This document shows, one piece after another, positions 22,330-34,026 of a stretch of 64,000 nt of DNA. The DNA comes from Brachycybe producta (taxonomy: Eukaryota > Arthropoda > Diplopoda > Playtdesmida > Andrognathidae). Numbering within the stretch: the stretch's first letter is position 1; every line of letters starts with the position of its first letter. A program made the translations under genes and the position numbers. The notes beneath the pieces were generated by a model, which saw only the letters and a program-made list of their open reading frames with translations, was not told the DNA's origin and did no database searches. The stretch is taken from NCBI GenBank assembly GCA_036925085.1, contig JAUPFP010000023.1, forward strand, positions 1,811,778 to 1,875,777, given 5' to 3'.

Positions 22330-22458
22330 TTTTTTTTAAATTTCTGTCTGAAAAATGTCTTATTTTGAAAGATATCAACATCAGTGGTGTAGCCAGGTTT
22401 TTGGCACCGAGAGCAAAAATCTTGTGTGTGTGTCCCCAAATATGTTTGCATTAATTTG
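22330..22458. repeat. Family A fragment interrupted by a hAT-type end
   Basis: TTATTTTGAAAGATATCAAC at about 22362 is a family A right-core word. It is cut directly by CAGTGGTGTAGCCAGG at 22383, a typical hAT terminus, and after about 75 bp the family D element begins. So three elements abut here, each truncated by or inserted into the next. Confidence 0.5.
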
Positions 22459-22782
22459 TTGGGCCCAGATTTTTATACAACGTGAAGCAAATGTTTCTCA
22501 ATGTATGGCCCGACTGTGAAGTAACAATCCCGTTTAGAAGTAAATTAGAACAACCAACAGTTATATTTTTTTTTTCTCAATCAAAAACACTGGTTAGAGG
22601 CTAGAACTCAAGTTAACAACTGATAGTAACTAGATAACTACAGCCTTTTTGATTAGGAAAAAAAACAAACATAATTGCAGCTGCTCTAATGATGATGATT
22701 ACTTCACAATTGACACTTGGGACACAAATTGAGAAACAATTGTTTGATACGAGCTCGTATATTGCTTAAAAATCGGTGCGAA
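22459..22782. mobile_element. Family D hAT-like MITE, copy 2 (diverged)
   Basis: Starts TTGGGCCCAGATTTTTATAC, the counterpart of TAGGGCTCGGATTTTTATGC in other copies, and ends AAAAATCGGTGCGAAG. The inner arms GGTTAGAGGCTAGAACTC and GTAACTAGATAACTA are conserved, with TTCTCAATGTATGGCCCGAC near the left end. Confidence 0.65.
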
Positions 22783-24532
22783 GAATCTGGTTAGAGGCTA
22801 GAATTCAGAGGGCAAACTAGTAATTAGTATAACGTTATCCAAACTGGAAAGCCAGTCTAAAAACAATTTTTTGTTAACTGAAAATTCATTTTTTTCTGGT
22901 TTACTTAATAATATTTAATATAAAATTATTACTTATTAATCAGGAAACTTAGAAATTCAAGTTTTAAAAATAAAATCGGAAGACCGGCGATTAGCATTCT
23001 AGTTTTTAACATAGTTTCAATTTCTATTCATAAAACATTACATAAAACCAGTCTTTAACGGTTAGTGCGTGTCCTAATATATAGGAACATTATAGTCGGC
23101 TATTGTATGGGATTGGGATCAGTCTGAGGTTTCAATGTTGTGGACCCCACCACCACCACCTTTATAGGTACCTATTCACTTTTGTTATCATTTCGACATA
23201 AAAAAGCACGCTTTTTAAAAGTCGAGCGCGACCAACAACAGTCCGCTTTTTATTTATTTTTTGTATTTTGAATGAAATCGATTTATGAAAAGAGAAGAAG
23301 ACCGTTGAAAAATGATGGTTAGGTGGGGATGATAGGAATAGTAGTGGGAGTTGAGGGGGTTTTATTGATGGTCCCAACATAATTTCAACTGCATTTGTTA
23401 TATAAGGGGCCTGAACTTGAACTCAACACAATGCTTATGCATTATTCATGATTCAGGTAGATTTTCTCTTGCAAATTTTATATTATGCCATATATCTAGA
23501 GAGAGAGAGAGAGAGAGTAAAAAAAAACCCTCCTCCTCTTTTCTATTCTCATTCACTGAACGAAAAACTCTTTATGCAAATCTACAAAGTTTAAACGTAA
23601 TGTTATTTTTAACGTCAGTTAAATGGCTGAATAATTTGGAGAAAATTTTGACATATATTAACACACACACAAACAGAAATTTTGGCTTCTTCTAAAAATT
23701 AATAGACTTTTTCACTCTTTCTTTCTCTCTCTCTCTCTTCATATTCTCATTTAGAAAATTATGCTAAATGGTCCTTCATTCATTTAGGCAAATAATGAGA
23801 TGGGTCCGTTTGCATATTAGATGCAAATTTTTCTCAGAAAGAGAACAAGGAGGAGGAGGAGGAGGACAACGGATGCAATTTCAGCTTATTATAAAAGCTT
23901 ATAAATAACAAGAGCTCTAGAGACCAAAGAGGAGGGGGTTTTTTGTTAGTGTTTTTTTGTTGTTGTTGTTGTTGACTTGGAAATAAAAAGAGATCCTGAT
24001 GGCAGGATTGAAGTCAGGTTAATGTAGTAACAAACCTATTTTTGGACACACAAAAAGTGAAGAATTTTTCTCTTTCTCTCTCTTCTAAACCATATAATTG
24101 AGAGACCAAACATTGAATAATATGACCACAACTTATTTATCTCACTTCTTAACATTTTAAAGAACAAAAAAAAACTTATTTGAAACACGCACACACACAC
24201 ATAGTACACGTACACACCCCAAAGTTGTAATCAGAAAATTCCATTGTAAGTATATAAATGTGTGGCTTATTATTGGACACACTTCTTCTACAATAGATAT
24301 TCGTTTTTTTTTTGGCAGTTGTAACTTGTAACATTGAGATGAATCTTAAAAGTTCCTATAACCTCTTGTAAGTGGTACAGATTCGATTACAAGTCAAGTC
24401 AGTTTTCTAAAACATACTCAAGAGCACCAAAGGTACATACCAAAAGAGTTTTGTATAGAAGAGAAGAAAAAAAAAACATACAAACTCCAATTGCGTTTTT
24501 TTCGAGGTGGAAGAATTTCTTTCTATATAGAG

Positions 24533-24534
<2 letters not shown>
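22783..24534. other. Intronic spacer, no gene; possible octamer pair
   Basis: Purine and GA tracts (23501-23520, 23725-23740, 23850-23868), CCACCACCACC near 23150 and a GTT run near 23958. At 23810-23828 TTTGCAT and ATGCAAAT (POU octamer words) flank ATTAG, beside TAATGAG at 23792. This is the only part with enhancer-like text. No coding exon recognised. Confidence 0.35.

Positions 24535-24596
<62 letters not shown>
24535..24596. repeat. (AT)n microsatellite, about 31 units
   Basis: Uninterrupted AT dinucleotides; translated frames here are meaningless poly-(Tyr-Ile). Confidence 0.95.
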
Positions 24597-24603
<7 letters not shown>

Positions 24604-25654
24604 GTGTGTGTTGGGACATATTACTGTTATTGTTTTATGGGTGATCAATGGTATCGTTACAACCTTGGTTGGTATGTATAAACATAACGTTATATAGCTG
24701 CTAGAAGAAAAGAAAAAAGGTTATAAGAATGTGGCACGTCATGTGTATACAGAACTATAAAGAACAACACACATACACAAAAAAAAAGTAAAAGGCGTCC
24801 AGTTACAGAAAAACAAATTAGAGAAAGTAAAAAAAAGTAGAGGAACGGTAGGTTGAACAATAGAGAACCAATAGAAACGACCTCTCTCTATACATGAGGC
24901 ACCATCTTGTGCAATGCTATATAAATATAAGGAGAAAAAAGCACTAGTTGAAACTGCTAAACAGTAAAGACGGACTATTATAACCTTAGCTTGATCTGAT
25001 GGTTGTTACTGTTGGTGTAGCAGAAGGTACAATCATAAAGGAGTGGTCCGATTGGAAAACAAATTCCGATCCACTTTCACCACCACCACCACTTTCTCCT
25101 TTTCCTTCAACCCCCCCCCCCCCAATTTTAGCCACCATATTGGAAACATTACTTGGAGAAATGTTTTAAACAAACAACAAACACACATACTACTTTATAT
25201 ATAGATAGATGGGCTTACATTATATACAGAGTCAAGATAAATAGAGATGAAAGTTTGAGAACAACACAAACTAAAAAAAAAATAGGTGTGTTCTCCTGTT
25301 ATATACAAAAATGTTGTTGGTCAAAGAATTTCTGGTCATTTTCTTATTCAATTCGACAGAATGTTTGTTGTATTTTTAAATTAAATTTAATGTCTTGATA
25401 AATGGTTGAAATTTTGAAGTAAAAAGTCTTCCAAAATGTATACAAAGAGGTAGATCAACTAACAGCTATATGCCTTTCGAGCATTCTGTGTCACAGATGC
25501 GTGTGGCCACTTGATGGCGCCACTGCTATTTAGAGCTAAATTACTTTTCAGTTTTACGAGTAATAAGAGGTTCAAGGTTGTCATTATAAAGAGAAACATC
25601 AATATAAGAGGGGACTAATAAGTTAAATACAATTAAAATTCAATATTAAACATG
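24597..25654. other. Intronic spacer, no gene seen
   Basis: AT-rich with a C run at about 25109-25122 and CACCACCACCACC before it. TTGATGGCGCCACTG near 25512 resembles the CTCF-like words discussed elsewhere. Confidence 0.4.
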
Positions 25655-25845
25655 TTCTACGAAGGAACCCTGTTAATCACATAAAAACATATATGCAATT
25701 TAATATATTCAATTAATATTTCAATAAAGTGAGTTAAAATTTAAATATAATAAATTTGTATTTCAATGTGATTCCCATATAATTTAACTAAACACCGTTA
25801 ACTTAAATATGCATTTAGCTCAAGCGTGAACATAGTATATACATG
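25655..25845 (-). repeat. Family B-related fragment, reverse orientation
   Basis: Words ATTCAATTAATATTTCAATA, GTGAGTTAAAATTTAAATAT and TTGTATTTCAATG match the reverse-orientation B variants at 30082-30330 and 60728-60993, and the end AACTTAAATATGCATTTAGC matches the B arm. Termini are degraded. Confidence 0.5.
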
Positions 25846-27031
25846 GAATAAAAATAATGTAGAGAACCGTCGAGAGATAAGAAAGAGGCTATTAAAATGA
25901 AAAACTCAACTCATCCACAACGTTATTCTCTTAACATGGAGTTGAGCTACCTCTGTATTTATCTCCATTATAAATTGTAGTTGCTTAAATTGCACTGGGC
26001 GAAATCCATCATGGCGGACAATCTTTTAAAAAGTCCAAAATGTTTATCTATTCCATTTAGATTGGAATGAAGAAAACTAGAAGAAAAGTAGGACAAAACA
26101 TCAATTCATTATTATTATAGGAGGATGAGAAGGAGGAGGAGGAGGTGAAGGGACAATGTTTACAAATGGTTTTTCATAAAGAACTTCTCTGTGTGTTCAA
26201 CTTCTTGTAAAATATATATAGGCCTCAAAGTAGAAACCATTTTGGAAACAAAATAACAAAATAATAGGGCCAAGTTGTAGCCCCAATTTTTTTTTTTTTT
26301 TCTCTAGTATGTTTTGAAATGAAACTTGAAATCGTCCAACATATGAGAAGCTGTCATAAATGATGAACTGATGTTACTGTTGAGGTGTGTGTCTTGTGGG
26401 GATGGGTGGGTGGGGGGCACAGATGGGGATGGAAAGATGGAGAGAGAAAAAAATCATGTGACTAGTTCAAAATGGCCGCCTTTTTTTTTAGGCCGAGGGA
26501 GGTGGTATATAGTTCGTTTGGGGGATTTTTTTTGTGGTTGTCGTCGTCCTTTTGTAGTTCTTGGCTCTTGTGTGTTTTTCGTTATACATTTGTGTTTCCA
26601 ATTGACACTTTTGACTGTTTTTCTTGGATGCCAATTTGTTAAGTAAATGTGACAGTGGGTTTAACGTTCATTATCGTAAACATGTTCAAATGGTACACGG
26701 ATTTATTTGAAACACATTTAATAGAAACACATAGAATCTATAGTTAGTTAAATCAATAATCAGTAGTATAGTCAAAAGGAATCGAATCGATTTATGGAAG
26801 ATTACGTATAAGTATTACCAAATCAAAATACTAAGCGGAAAGGTAAATTGTACCTTCTAGGATGTGTGATACTGGAGTATTTACTGGCATAGCGAACGGG
26901 CTATCGACATGTACGCTCGTAATAAATTAAATTATAAATTTTCTTTATAAAATAAAACTTGTGAGTAATGACTGGTCTCGTCGTGTACCACCAGTGGGTA
27001 TGCGTACCATAGGCAGATTTACGATAGATTG
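25846..27031. other. Intronic spacer with purine tracts, no gene
   Basis: GGAGGAGGAGGAGG near 26134, a T run near 26290, and a GC-richer patch at 26395-26540 (GGGGATGGGTGGGTGG). 25870-25965 has pogo-like words (AGAACCGTCG, TCTTAACATGGAG). No gene recognised. Confidence 0.4.
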
Positions 27032-27333
27032 CAGTGAGAAGCGATTTCCAAAGAGTGTGCCGTGAGTTTTTCTAAGTGTGCCACGAAATTTTGGATGTTT
27101 ACTTGATTGCGTTTATATAATTTAGTATTTTCAATAAAATTTTCACTTTATTTGGAAAAGCAAAATAAAAGAAAAACGTCCCATAACAAGCACGAAAACC
27201 AGTGGTTTCCAAATGGGGGGATACTGAGGATACACAAGTGTACTGTGAGTTTTGCTAGGTGTGCCGCGATTTCTTCAGGAATAATATACTGTGTCAGTGC
27301 CAAAAAAAAAAAAAAAAAGAAAGAGAACCACTG
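27032..27333. mobile_element. Family E compound hAT-like element, copy 2
   Basis: Left end CAGTGAGAAGCGATTTCCAA then AGAGTGTGCCG. An internal second left end CAGTGGTTTCCAAATGGGG lies near 27201, with GTGTGCCGCGATTTCTTCAG after it. The right end is AGAACCACTG. The order and spacing copy those at 5321-5595. A poly-A tract (27302-27318) precedes the right end. No coding sequence. Confidence 0.6.
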
Positions 27334-28860
27334 GTTTCGAGAGATAAATTTAGTTAATCCTCATATGGGACAATATATTTGTATGAAATCTTCATGTGTG
27401 CTGAGCAGATGATGATCCTTATCAAATTATGGTAGAACCTAAACGCTTAAGAGAGAGAGAGGGTTCAAAGAACCATAGTACACATACACACATGCAAACA
27501 CAGTGTACTGTACCGTGTACACTGCTACATGTATTTCACTTAGGGGCCTTCTGGCACCGTCTATTCACCCTCCTCAATTTTTCAATGCATTGATTACCTT
27601 CTCTCTCTCTCTCTCAAAAAAAAATTTCCCTTTCAAGTGGTTTTTCACTTCAGTCCGTTTGTCCCTCGAACATTGCATGTGAAAAGTGTACTCCATTCGC
27701 TCGCACACCTTTTATTTTCTTCTTCAATTGGGTCTATACCCCTCCTCCTCCTCCTCTCCCACAGTAAACATCAACCCCCAAATTATACGTCACGGCCACC
27801 ATTTTGTGCACGTCTGGTAAATTAATATTAGGCCATGTGCCCCCACCCCTCCTCCATCCAAACACACTTTTCATGTCTGATTGTGATCATGTCTATCTGA
27901 TCAGATATCATCTGTGTGTGTGTGTGTCTGAAACGGTAAAGCAGTATGATATATATAATATGATGCTTATTGCATAATACAATTTTATAAGAACCTTTTT
28001 TTGTTGTTTAAAAAAATAATCTTCAAAAAAATAAACTTTGGGCTATTTAGCTAGCTTTTAATAATGCATTTTTAATTAATTATTTAATTAATCGTAAAAT
28101 CACCTTCATTTTGGGTCATTAATTTTTATATCTGTATATATGTAAACAGAATTTGCTTACAACAGTTATTATTATATCAATGTAAGTTCATAACTGTAAG
28201 CAAATCATTTTTAGATTCTTTTTTCTGTACATGTTAATTATAATTCTAAACACATTATTTTGTAAAAAGGGCGCACATTTACAGTGACCTCTATTGATGG
28301 AGATTGAAATTTTATTTTCAGCATTTGTTTTATGCTGAGTAAAGCTAAAAATAAAATTACAATGAAGTGGAATTTCTAGAGGAATAAAGATATTAAGGCC
28401 TAACTTCAAGAAAGACACTTTGGTACTTGAACACTCAGAGCAGGCTTCTAACATAATGTAAACTCCATTCCACAATACTCATTAAAACAGTTTTTTTTAC
28501 TATGTTGGCACCCTTTTGTTTAGAAGGTTAGAAATTTGCTAATCAAGTTATCAATGCTTATCAGTTATCATCAATCGCTCTCTGTATATAATCTGTTATC
28601 TGTATAATTAGTTATTCCAAATTGGTGTTTAATCAGTTTTTTTCTAGATTGAGAAGTCGAGTATGTTTGAAAAGATCTTGGTTCATTTTTAGTTTCTATG
28701 TTCAATAGATGGCGCAAATGGCACTTAGTGCTACAGCTACAATACGATTCAATAAACATACAAAAAAAAAATGGCCTAAATTCTTTCTAGCTTAAAAAAA
28801 GCAGACAATTCTTCACTCACTTTTAGCATTTTTCTTTCTAACATAGAGTTGCTTACCTTT
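27334..28860. other. Intronic spacer, no gene; one CTCF-like core
   Basis: Holds a (CT)n tract at 27601-27614, CTCCTCCTCCTCC near 27742, a GT run near 27914, and TAGATGGCGC at 28706-28715, which fits the CTCF core YAGRKGGCRS. No coding exon recognised. Confidence 0.4.
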
Positions 28861-29014
28861 TATTAATTTATCTTAGCTCTAACTATCCGCCATGTTGTTT
28901 TTAGACTATATTTTCGTTTCAATACAGGAAGTGACATTTAACGATTCAATAATGTGGTTAACCACATTGTGTTAATGCAGTTTAGTTAACTTCATTGTTC
29001 AGATATTTAACTAT
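28861..29014. repeat. Family G internal segment
   Basis: Collinear with 33235-33370: shared words include CTATCCGCCATGTT, TTGACATTTAAC-type text (GTGACATTTAACGATT), AATAATGTGGTTAACCAC and CATTGTTCA. It is cut off at 29015 by the palindrome. Confidence 0.6.
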
Positions 29015-29226
29015 AAAAAAAAAATCAACCTGACAAACTCTAAAAAATATTTTAGAGAAAAAAAAAACCCCTAGGTTTTGAAGCCTCGTTTTCAATACAA
29101 AATTAACTGCAATTGAAAAGTTAACCACAGTTAATTTTTGTAGTGAAAACGAGGCTTCAAAACCTAGGATTTTTTTTCTCTCTAAAATATTTTTTTTTGG
29201 AGTTTGTCAGGTTGATTTTTTTTTAT
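29015..29226. repeat. Long palindrome (arms about 100 bp) with family G ends at its centre
   Basis: The left arm reads AATCAACCTGACAAACTC, TATTTTAGAGA, TAGGTTTTGAAGCCTCG, TTTTC; the right arm is the reverse complement with a few differences. The central 70 bp (CCTCGTTTTCAATACAAAAT ... GTAGTGAAAACGAGG) are the two ends of family G brought together. I read it as a minimal family G element whose flanks are themselves an inverted repeat. Confidence 0.75.
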
Positions 29227-29777
29227 TAAGCATTAAAAGTGGGTCGTTAATGAAAGCCTTGAGAATAATTTACATCCATACACTTTATATGCATATCATA
29301 TATAAAGGTCGAGCTTTTTAAATATATAAAGTGCCAATAATACACGTACAAAAAGGGGGGAGAGTTATGAATAAGGAAGGAAGAAAAAAAGGGAATGGTA
29401 AAATTCTTGATAAGAAAAAAAAAGTATAACATGAAGGTAGGTTTATGTATTATTATATATAAAAATGGCAAAAAAATGAGACATTGAACGAATTACACTT
29501 TGAGATTAAAAAAAAGGAAGGAAAGAGGAACCCGAAACTGAAAAAACCTTCACCCTCTCCCCTTCCTTATAGTCCCTTTTTTGAAAAAAAAAAAAAAATT
29601 CATGAGTTTCAAAATGATGATTGCAACACCTTGTTTCATAAGAACTCATTTAGAAAGAGAGAAAACATGTTTATCAATTTTAATCATGAGACTTTTAGCA
29701 ATGTTTCAAATTACAAGTAAAAATATAAACTTTGAAACAACAACAAAAAAACTTCATTCTCTGATTCTCACTTGATT
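29227..29777. other. AT-rich intronic spacer, nothing recognised
   Basis: A- and T-rich with short purine tracts; open frames are low-complexity. Confidence 0.4.
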
Positions 29778-30079
29778 CACCTTGTACACACATGAGTTAA
29801 ATGAATTCAAATTAAATGTGTTTAGGTGAATTATACGGAATCCAGTGAAGGACATGAACATCAAATAAAAATTGACTTTTAATTATTAATATTTTAAAAT
29901 GAAATACTAAATCAATATTTTAATGTCAATAGTTTATATATTATATTTAAGTATTAACTCAATATTTTCAGATTATTAACTGAATAGATTGAATTTGATA
30001 TACTGTTCGTTTGTCCTTCACAGGGCTCTGTAGAACATATTATTTAAAGGCATTTAAATTATCAGGTGTGTACTAGGTA
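29778..30079 (+). mobile_element. Family B element, copy 1
   Basis: Begins CACCTTGTACACACATGAG, with AATTATACGGAATCCAGT near 29831, CTTCACAGGGCTCTGTAGAA near 30017 and end GTGTGTACTAGGTA. The two ends are imperfect inverted repeats (ACCTTGTACACACATGAG / ACCTAGTACACACCTGAT). About 300 bp, AT-rich core, no ORF. Confidence 0.7.
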
Positions 30080-30081
30080 TT

Positions 30082-30330
30082 ATTATACCTTATCTACACC
30101 TAAAAAGTTAAATGCATTTATATATTATTCTGTTACTATCTGTATATTATATTGAATTAATATTAAATTTGTATTTTAATATAATCAATTAGTGTAACAA
30201 AATATTGATTTAGTATTTCAGATATTAAGGGTAATAATATCAATTTTATTTTGTTCAATGTCCTTAAATGGACTCCGTAAAATACAACTAAACACGTTTA
30301 ACTTGAATGCATTTAGCTAGATAAAATTAT
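30082..30330 (-). repeat. Family B variant, reverse orientation, adjacent to copy 1
   Basis: Shows AATATTGATTTAGTATTTCA, ATGTCCTTAAATGGACTCCG and GCATTTAGCTAG in the reverse sense. It lies directly beside the forward copy at 29778-30079, so the two form a head-to-tail or inverted pair. More diverged than the main copies. Confidence 0.5.
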
Positions 30331-31295
30331 TTTAAAATGTAATTAAGATGCAATTTGCATCATTCATCAAAATGTAAATAAGAAAAAAAAATTAACTTAT
30401 AGGGAAAAGTATATAGCTAAATAAATATTTAGAATATAATCAAATATTATAAAGAAAAATCACGCATCAAAAGATAATCATATGCAAATTACTAATGAAT
30501 ATTATGATATACAAAAAGCTAGAAAGGAAAGAAGAAGAAAAAACCCCGCCTCCACAAATGTCACCCCACATTGTAACAAACAAAAAGAAAAACATCCCAT
30601 GAATATCTTTTCTGACAGCCATCTTTGTTTTTTCAAAGATACTTTAATAAAAAAAAGAGACTCAGGTTGCATTATTTCACAATGTGTTGTCACCTTTTTC
30701 TTGTGGATTTCATTTTTAGCTTTTGTTTTAAATATATGTGGAGCCATGTTGACTCATTTAAAAGGGAGAGAGGGGACGGGGGGGGGGGATAACACAATTA
30801 CAGACCCACGTATGTATATACAGAGAGAGATAGAAAAGTGGGGCCAATATGGCTGTGTGTATAACTTTTTTTTTGCTGTTTGATTTACCACTTTTTTTTC
30901 TGACTGTGTGGATGATGTCTTAAAACATTAGCAGCTGTTGGTACCTTTTTATGCTATGAGCTTAATACTTTTGACAGCTTTTTTTTCCCCACACTGTTCT
31001 ATAGCAAGTGATCCGAACCAACGAAAAACACACAACAACTTATGTGTCTGTTTTTGAGTTCGTAAAAAAAAAAATAAACGTAGGTCAACAGGTTGAAAAA
31101 AGATCGAAAACAAGAGTAGAAAGGAAATTTAACTCTAACCTGTTTCCGTCAAAAAAAATTTTTTTTAAAAAAATATAAATAAAGATAAATAGTTTCACTT
31201 TTTAAACAATATTTTAAATTGGTGGATCCTTTATTTTTGTGATATATGTGTTGTATATCTTGAGTTCATGAACTTTCAATAATTAGATAAATGAG
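30331..31295. other. Intronic spacer, no gene seen
   Basis: AT-rich. The 133-codon open frame from 30482 lacks any domain and crosses low-complexity G and GA tracts (30777-30789). Nothing recognised. Confidence 0.4.
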
Positions 31296-31587
31296 CAGTG
31301 ATCTCCAAAGTGGGGGGTGCGCAATATGGCCCATGAGGGTGCGCGAGATCCATGATCAATTTATATTTATTCAATTTTATTGCTAATTGTGTGAGTAATT
31401 TACGAGAAAACAGCAAAAGAACTTTTCTGATCTTCAGTGGATTTCCCATAGACTTCTATGTTAAAATCTTGTCTGTTCCAGAGGGTGTGCTGAAGAGGAA
31501 AATGGCGGTTATCTATTATTCCGGGGAACATGCTACGTTTTTTCAGTTAAGTAAGGGTGTGCGACCAAAAAAGTTCGAAGACCACTA
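31296..31587. mobile_element. hAT-like MITE, CAGTGATCTCCAAAG ends (292 bp)
   Basis: The left end CAGTGATCTCCAAAGTGGGG is followed by GTGCGC; the right end reverse-complemented is TAGTGGTCTTCGAACTTTTT. GGGTGTGCG words occur near both ends. Such CAGTGGTCTCCAAAxTxxGG termini are typical of hAT non-autonomous elements. The 8-bp flanks do not match any longer. Confidence 0.6.
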
Positions 31588-32295
31588 TATTTATAAAAAA
31601 AATTGAGGCCCATCCCAGTCAAAATATCCTTATAGTGAGCTAACCTAACCACGGCCCACAAAGCCCGTAACAACCAATAGGCTTATGGATGCTCACAAAG
31701 GTAATGGATTGGGGTTTCTTAAAAGAAAAACCAGGCTCATGAGCTTCACAAAATCAATGGACTATTTTTTCATAAAATTTTCAGCCTTGGCCCAGCCCGG
31801 TTCATGGGCTTTATTATGTATGTGTCTAGACTACTCATCATCATATTAACAAACGTTTAAATTAGAAGAAAATTAGATTGAAACCAAACAACAAAGTAAA
31901 GAAGCTTCAAAAACGGAAATTGTGTTTGAGTTTGATTCAACCAATGAGCAAAAAGAATTAAACCTTAAAGGTTTGCAAAAAAAATTACAACTAGAAAATC
32001 AAACAGGTCCAAACTTTTCAGATTCAATTTGTGAGGTTTGTAACCTCAATTCTAACCATCAATTTGTCAAATAATTGCCAAAAACTTGTTTTAAAAAATA
32101 TTAAAACAATAATTCTAATACAATTTTGGAGATCAATGTTAATTTTTACGAGAGGATAAAGAATTAGATTGTATGACAATAATAATAATAATAATTCAAT
32201 TAATAACAACTAATAGGCATAGTGTTGTGATATAGGCCTACACTTTTTGCACGGTTTTTTTTTCTTCCAGGGCGGGTATCCCTACTCCATAATTG
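31588..32295. other. Intronic spacer with decayed repeat words
   Basis: 31610-31830 contains GGCCCATCCC, GGCCCACAAAGCCC, GGCCCAGCCCGG and GGGCTTTATTATG, reminiscent of 12100-12410; both may be remnants of one old family. An AATAAT run lies near 32180. No gene. Confidence 0.35.
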
Positions 32296-32489
32296 TAAGC
32301 ATTATGGGAAATCAAATATATATGGGAAATTATATATATATATGATTTCCCATATAAGGAATTTCACGTTCACATTATTATTATTAGTCTTACGTACAAT
32401 TTTCAATAGAAATCTTAAAGGGAAGTAGGCCTAATCGTGAAATACCACCAACTATAAACTTGGGCAAGAATTATTTCCCATAATGCTTA
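32296..32489. repeat. Small MITE-like inverted repeat (17-bp ends)
   Basis: TAAGCATTATGGGAAAT at 32296-32312 is mirrored exactly at 32473-32489. A second inverted pair (ATATATGGGAAAT / ATTTCCCATATA) lies close inside around an AT tract. About 194 bp. Superfamily not assigned. Confidence 0.55.
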
Positions 32490-33055
32490 GCTACATCAAA
32501 TTTCGGCCTTCTCTACTATTTGCTTGTTCATTTCTGATGAATATCTTGGAGATGAAGATTCATCAGAAAAGGAGGAGGGGGTGGGAGGGGAGGTAGAAAG
32601 ATAAGAATAATGAATGATGCAAACACAGTTCTGTGTCACATTCAGAACGCACACGTGCAAAGACACATACACAACTTAGAATAGTGACACACAAGCACAG
32701 AATACAAAAAAAAAATCCTGTCACAGCATCTGGTAATGAGTGTCTGTGTTGGATTGTTACACGTGGTTTATATCATTAGCATTTTGTCTTATCTATTTTA
32801 CAATGCAGGTTGGGTATGTTTACTTTAGTAACATCGTATAATACGAGATTCAGATACTTCTTTTTTTTTGGTCTGTGAGGTAAAACTTGCCTGAATAAGC
32901 GACAGAAAAATAATTCTTTACTGATTGTAATGCAAATTTGGTCGTCACATGCAATCTCATAAAATATACTTGAAATTTGTGTTGTGCGCTGCCTAGCGTC
33001 AAATTGATGGTGTTATTGATAGTTTCTTCTAATAAGGTCCCAATACCTCGTTTCC
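32490..33055. other. Intronic spacer, nothing recognised
   Basis: Purine tract GGAGGAGGGGGTGGGAGG near 32570, otherwise AT-rich without a gene. Confidence 0.4.
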
Positions 33056-33416
33056 ACTACAAAAATTAACTGCAGTTACATAAACCAAGGTTATAGTTAA
33101 CTGCAGACAAGCTAGAAGTGGTACTTGTAGGTGGTTTCCATTTTTAAGATACTTTACCTGTGGTTAAATGATTTTCTCACTTCCTGTTAAACAGTTGTGC
33201 ATTTTGTGAAACCTTTCACTCATTCATTCGAGTGCTCTTACTATCCGCCATGTTTGTAGACTACATTTTTTTAACAAAAGAATTGACATTTAACCATTTA
33301 ATAATGTGGTTTAACCACAGTGTCAAAGCAGTTGTGTTAAATCCATTGTTCATAAATTTAACCATAGTTAATGTAACCACAATTTGTTTTCACAGTTAAT
33401 TTTTGTATAGTGGTAT
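33056..33416. mobile_element. Family G element with GTTTCCACTACAAAAATTAACTG end
   Basis: The left end is CCTCGTTTCCACTACAAAAA then TTAACTGCAG; the right end is GTTAATTTTTGTATAGTGG. Inside are CACTTCCTGTTAA, CTATCCGCCATGTTTG, and several GTTAACCACA-type words. The right terminus seems to lack its last GAAACGAGG. The terminal GTTTCCAC word is of a type common in Harbinger-like MITEs, but no clean target duplication is visible. Confidence 0.55.
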
Positions 33417-33488
33417 AATTGGCACCTAACCTCACTAAAGCACACTCTCTGAACAAGGGTTATTGAGAGTGTCTATGGACGCTCTATA

Positions 33489-33883
33489 GACGCATTCACA
33501 CTAGGTTGGTTTACAAGCTGCTGGTTGCTGCTGGCTATTACCAGCAACAGCAAGCAGCTGCTGCTTTGGGTTCACACTTGTCCAGTCACTGCTGGTATTA
33601 GCAGTGCACGCCATCCAATCATCGTCTTGCAAAAACACAACCTCTAACAACAACCAACCCAATCAGTGGAGTTTCATCTAACCACTAGTGGGTAACAGCA
33701 GTAAGGGAGTCACATGACCAGCTGGTGGTAGCTGCTAAAGTTGGACATGTTCAACTTCACCAGCCGCTGTTAAAATCACTAGCCTGCTGGAGAAAGCAGC
33801 TGCTGGTAGCAGTTCACACTATGCTGCTAGAAGGCTACAAGCAGCAACCAGCAGCTGATAAACCAGCCTAGTGTGAATGCGCC
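33489..33883. mobile_element. Family I MITE, 395 bp, long GC-richer inverted ends
   Basis: Left end GACGCATTCACACTAGGTTG then GTTTACAAGCTGCTGG; right end reverse-complemented GGCGCATTCACACTAGGCTG then GTTTATCAGCTGCTGG. The ends are alike over about 45 bp, flanked by ATA on both sides (33486-33488, 33884-33886). The interior is rich in CAGCTG and GCTGCTGG words. A 3-bp duplication and CATTCACAC terminus suggest PIF/Harbinger. No ORF. Confidence 0.65.
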
Positions 33884-33956
33884 ATATGATACAGAAAAAA
33901 AGGTTATGTGATAGAGGTATCTTGCAAAGAGAGTTCAAGTTGAATTTGTATTTAGT

Positions 33957-34026
33957 AAACTTTTATTATTTAGGCCCAAATTCAAGAAGAAAAGTTCCTG
34001 AATTTGGGCCTAAATAATAAAAGTTT
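33957..34026. repeat. Near-perfect 32-bp hairpin, 6-nt loop
   Basis: AAACTTTTATTATTTAGGCC (33957 onward) and its inverted copy ending at 34026 pair over 32 bp with one mismatch around GAAAAG. It follows 73 bp after MITE family I. It could be a small palindromic insertion or the precursor of a small RNA; the pairing is more perfect than in a typical miRNA. Confidence 0.7.

Noticed and set aside
24451-24681. Tyr-Ile repeat protein
   Set aside because: Translation of an (AT)n microsatellite.
30482-30883. 133-codon open frame in the intron
   Set aside because: No domain and it crosses homopolymer G and GA tracts; it overlaps an open frame on the other strand of similar quality.
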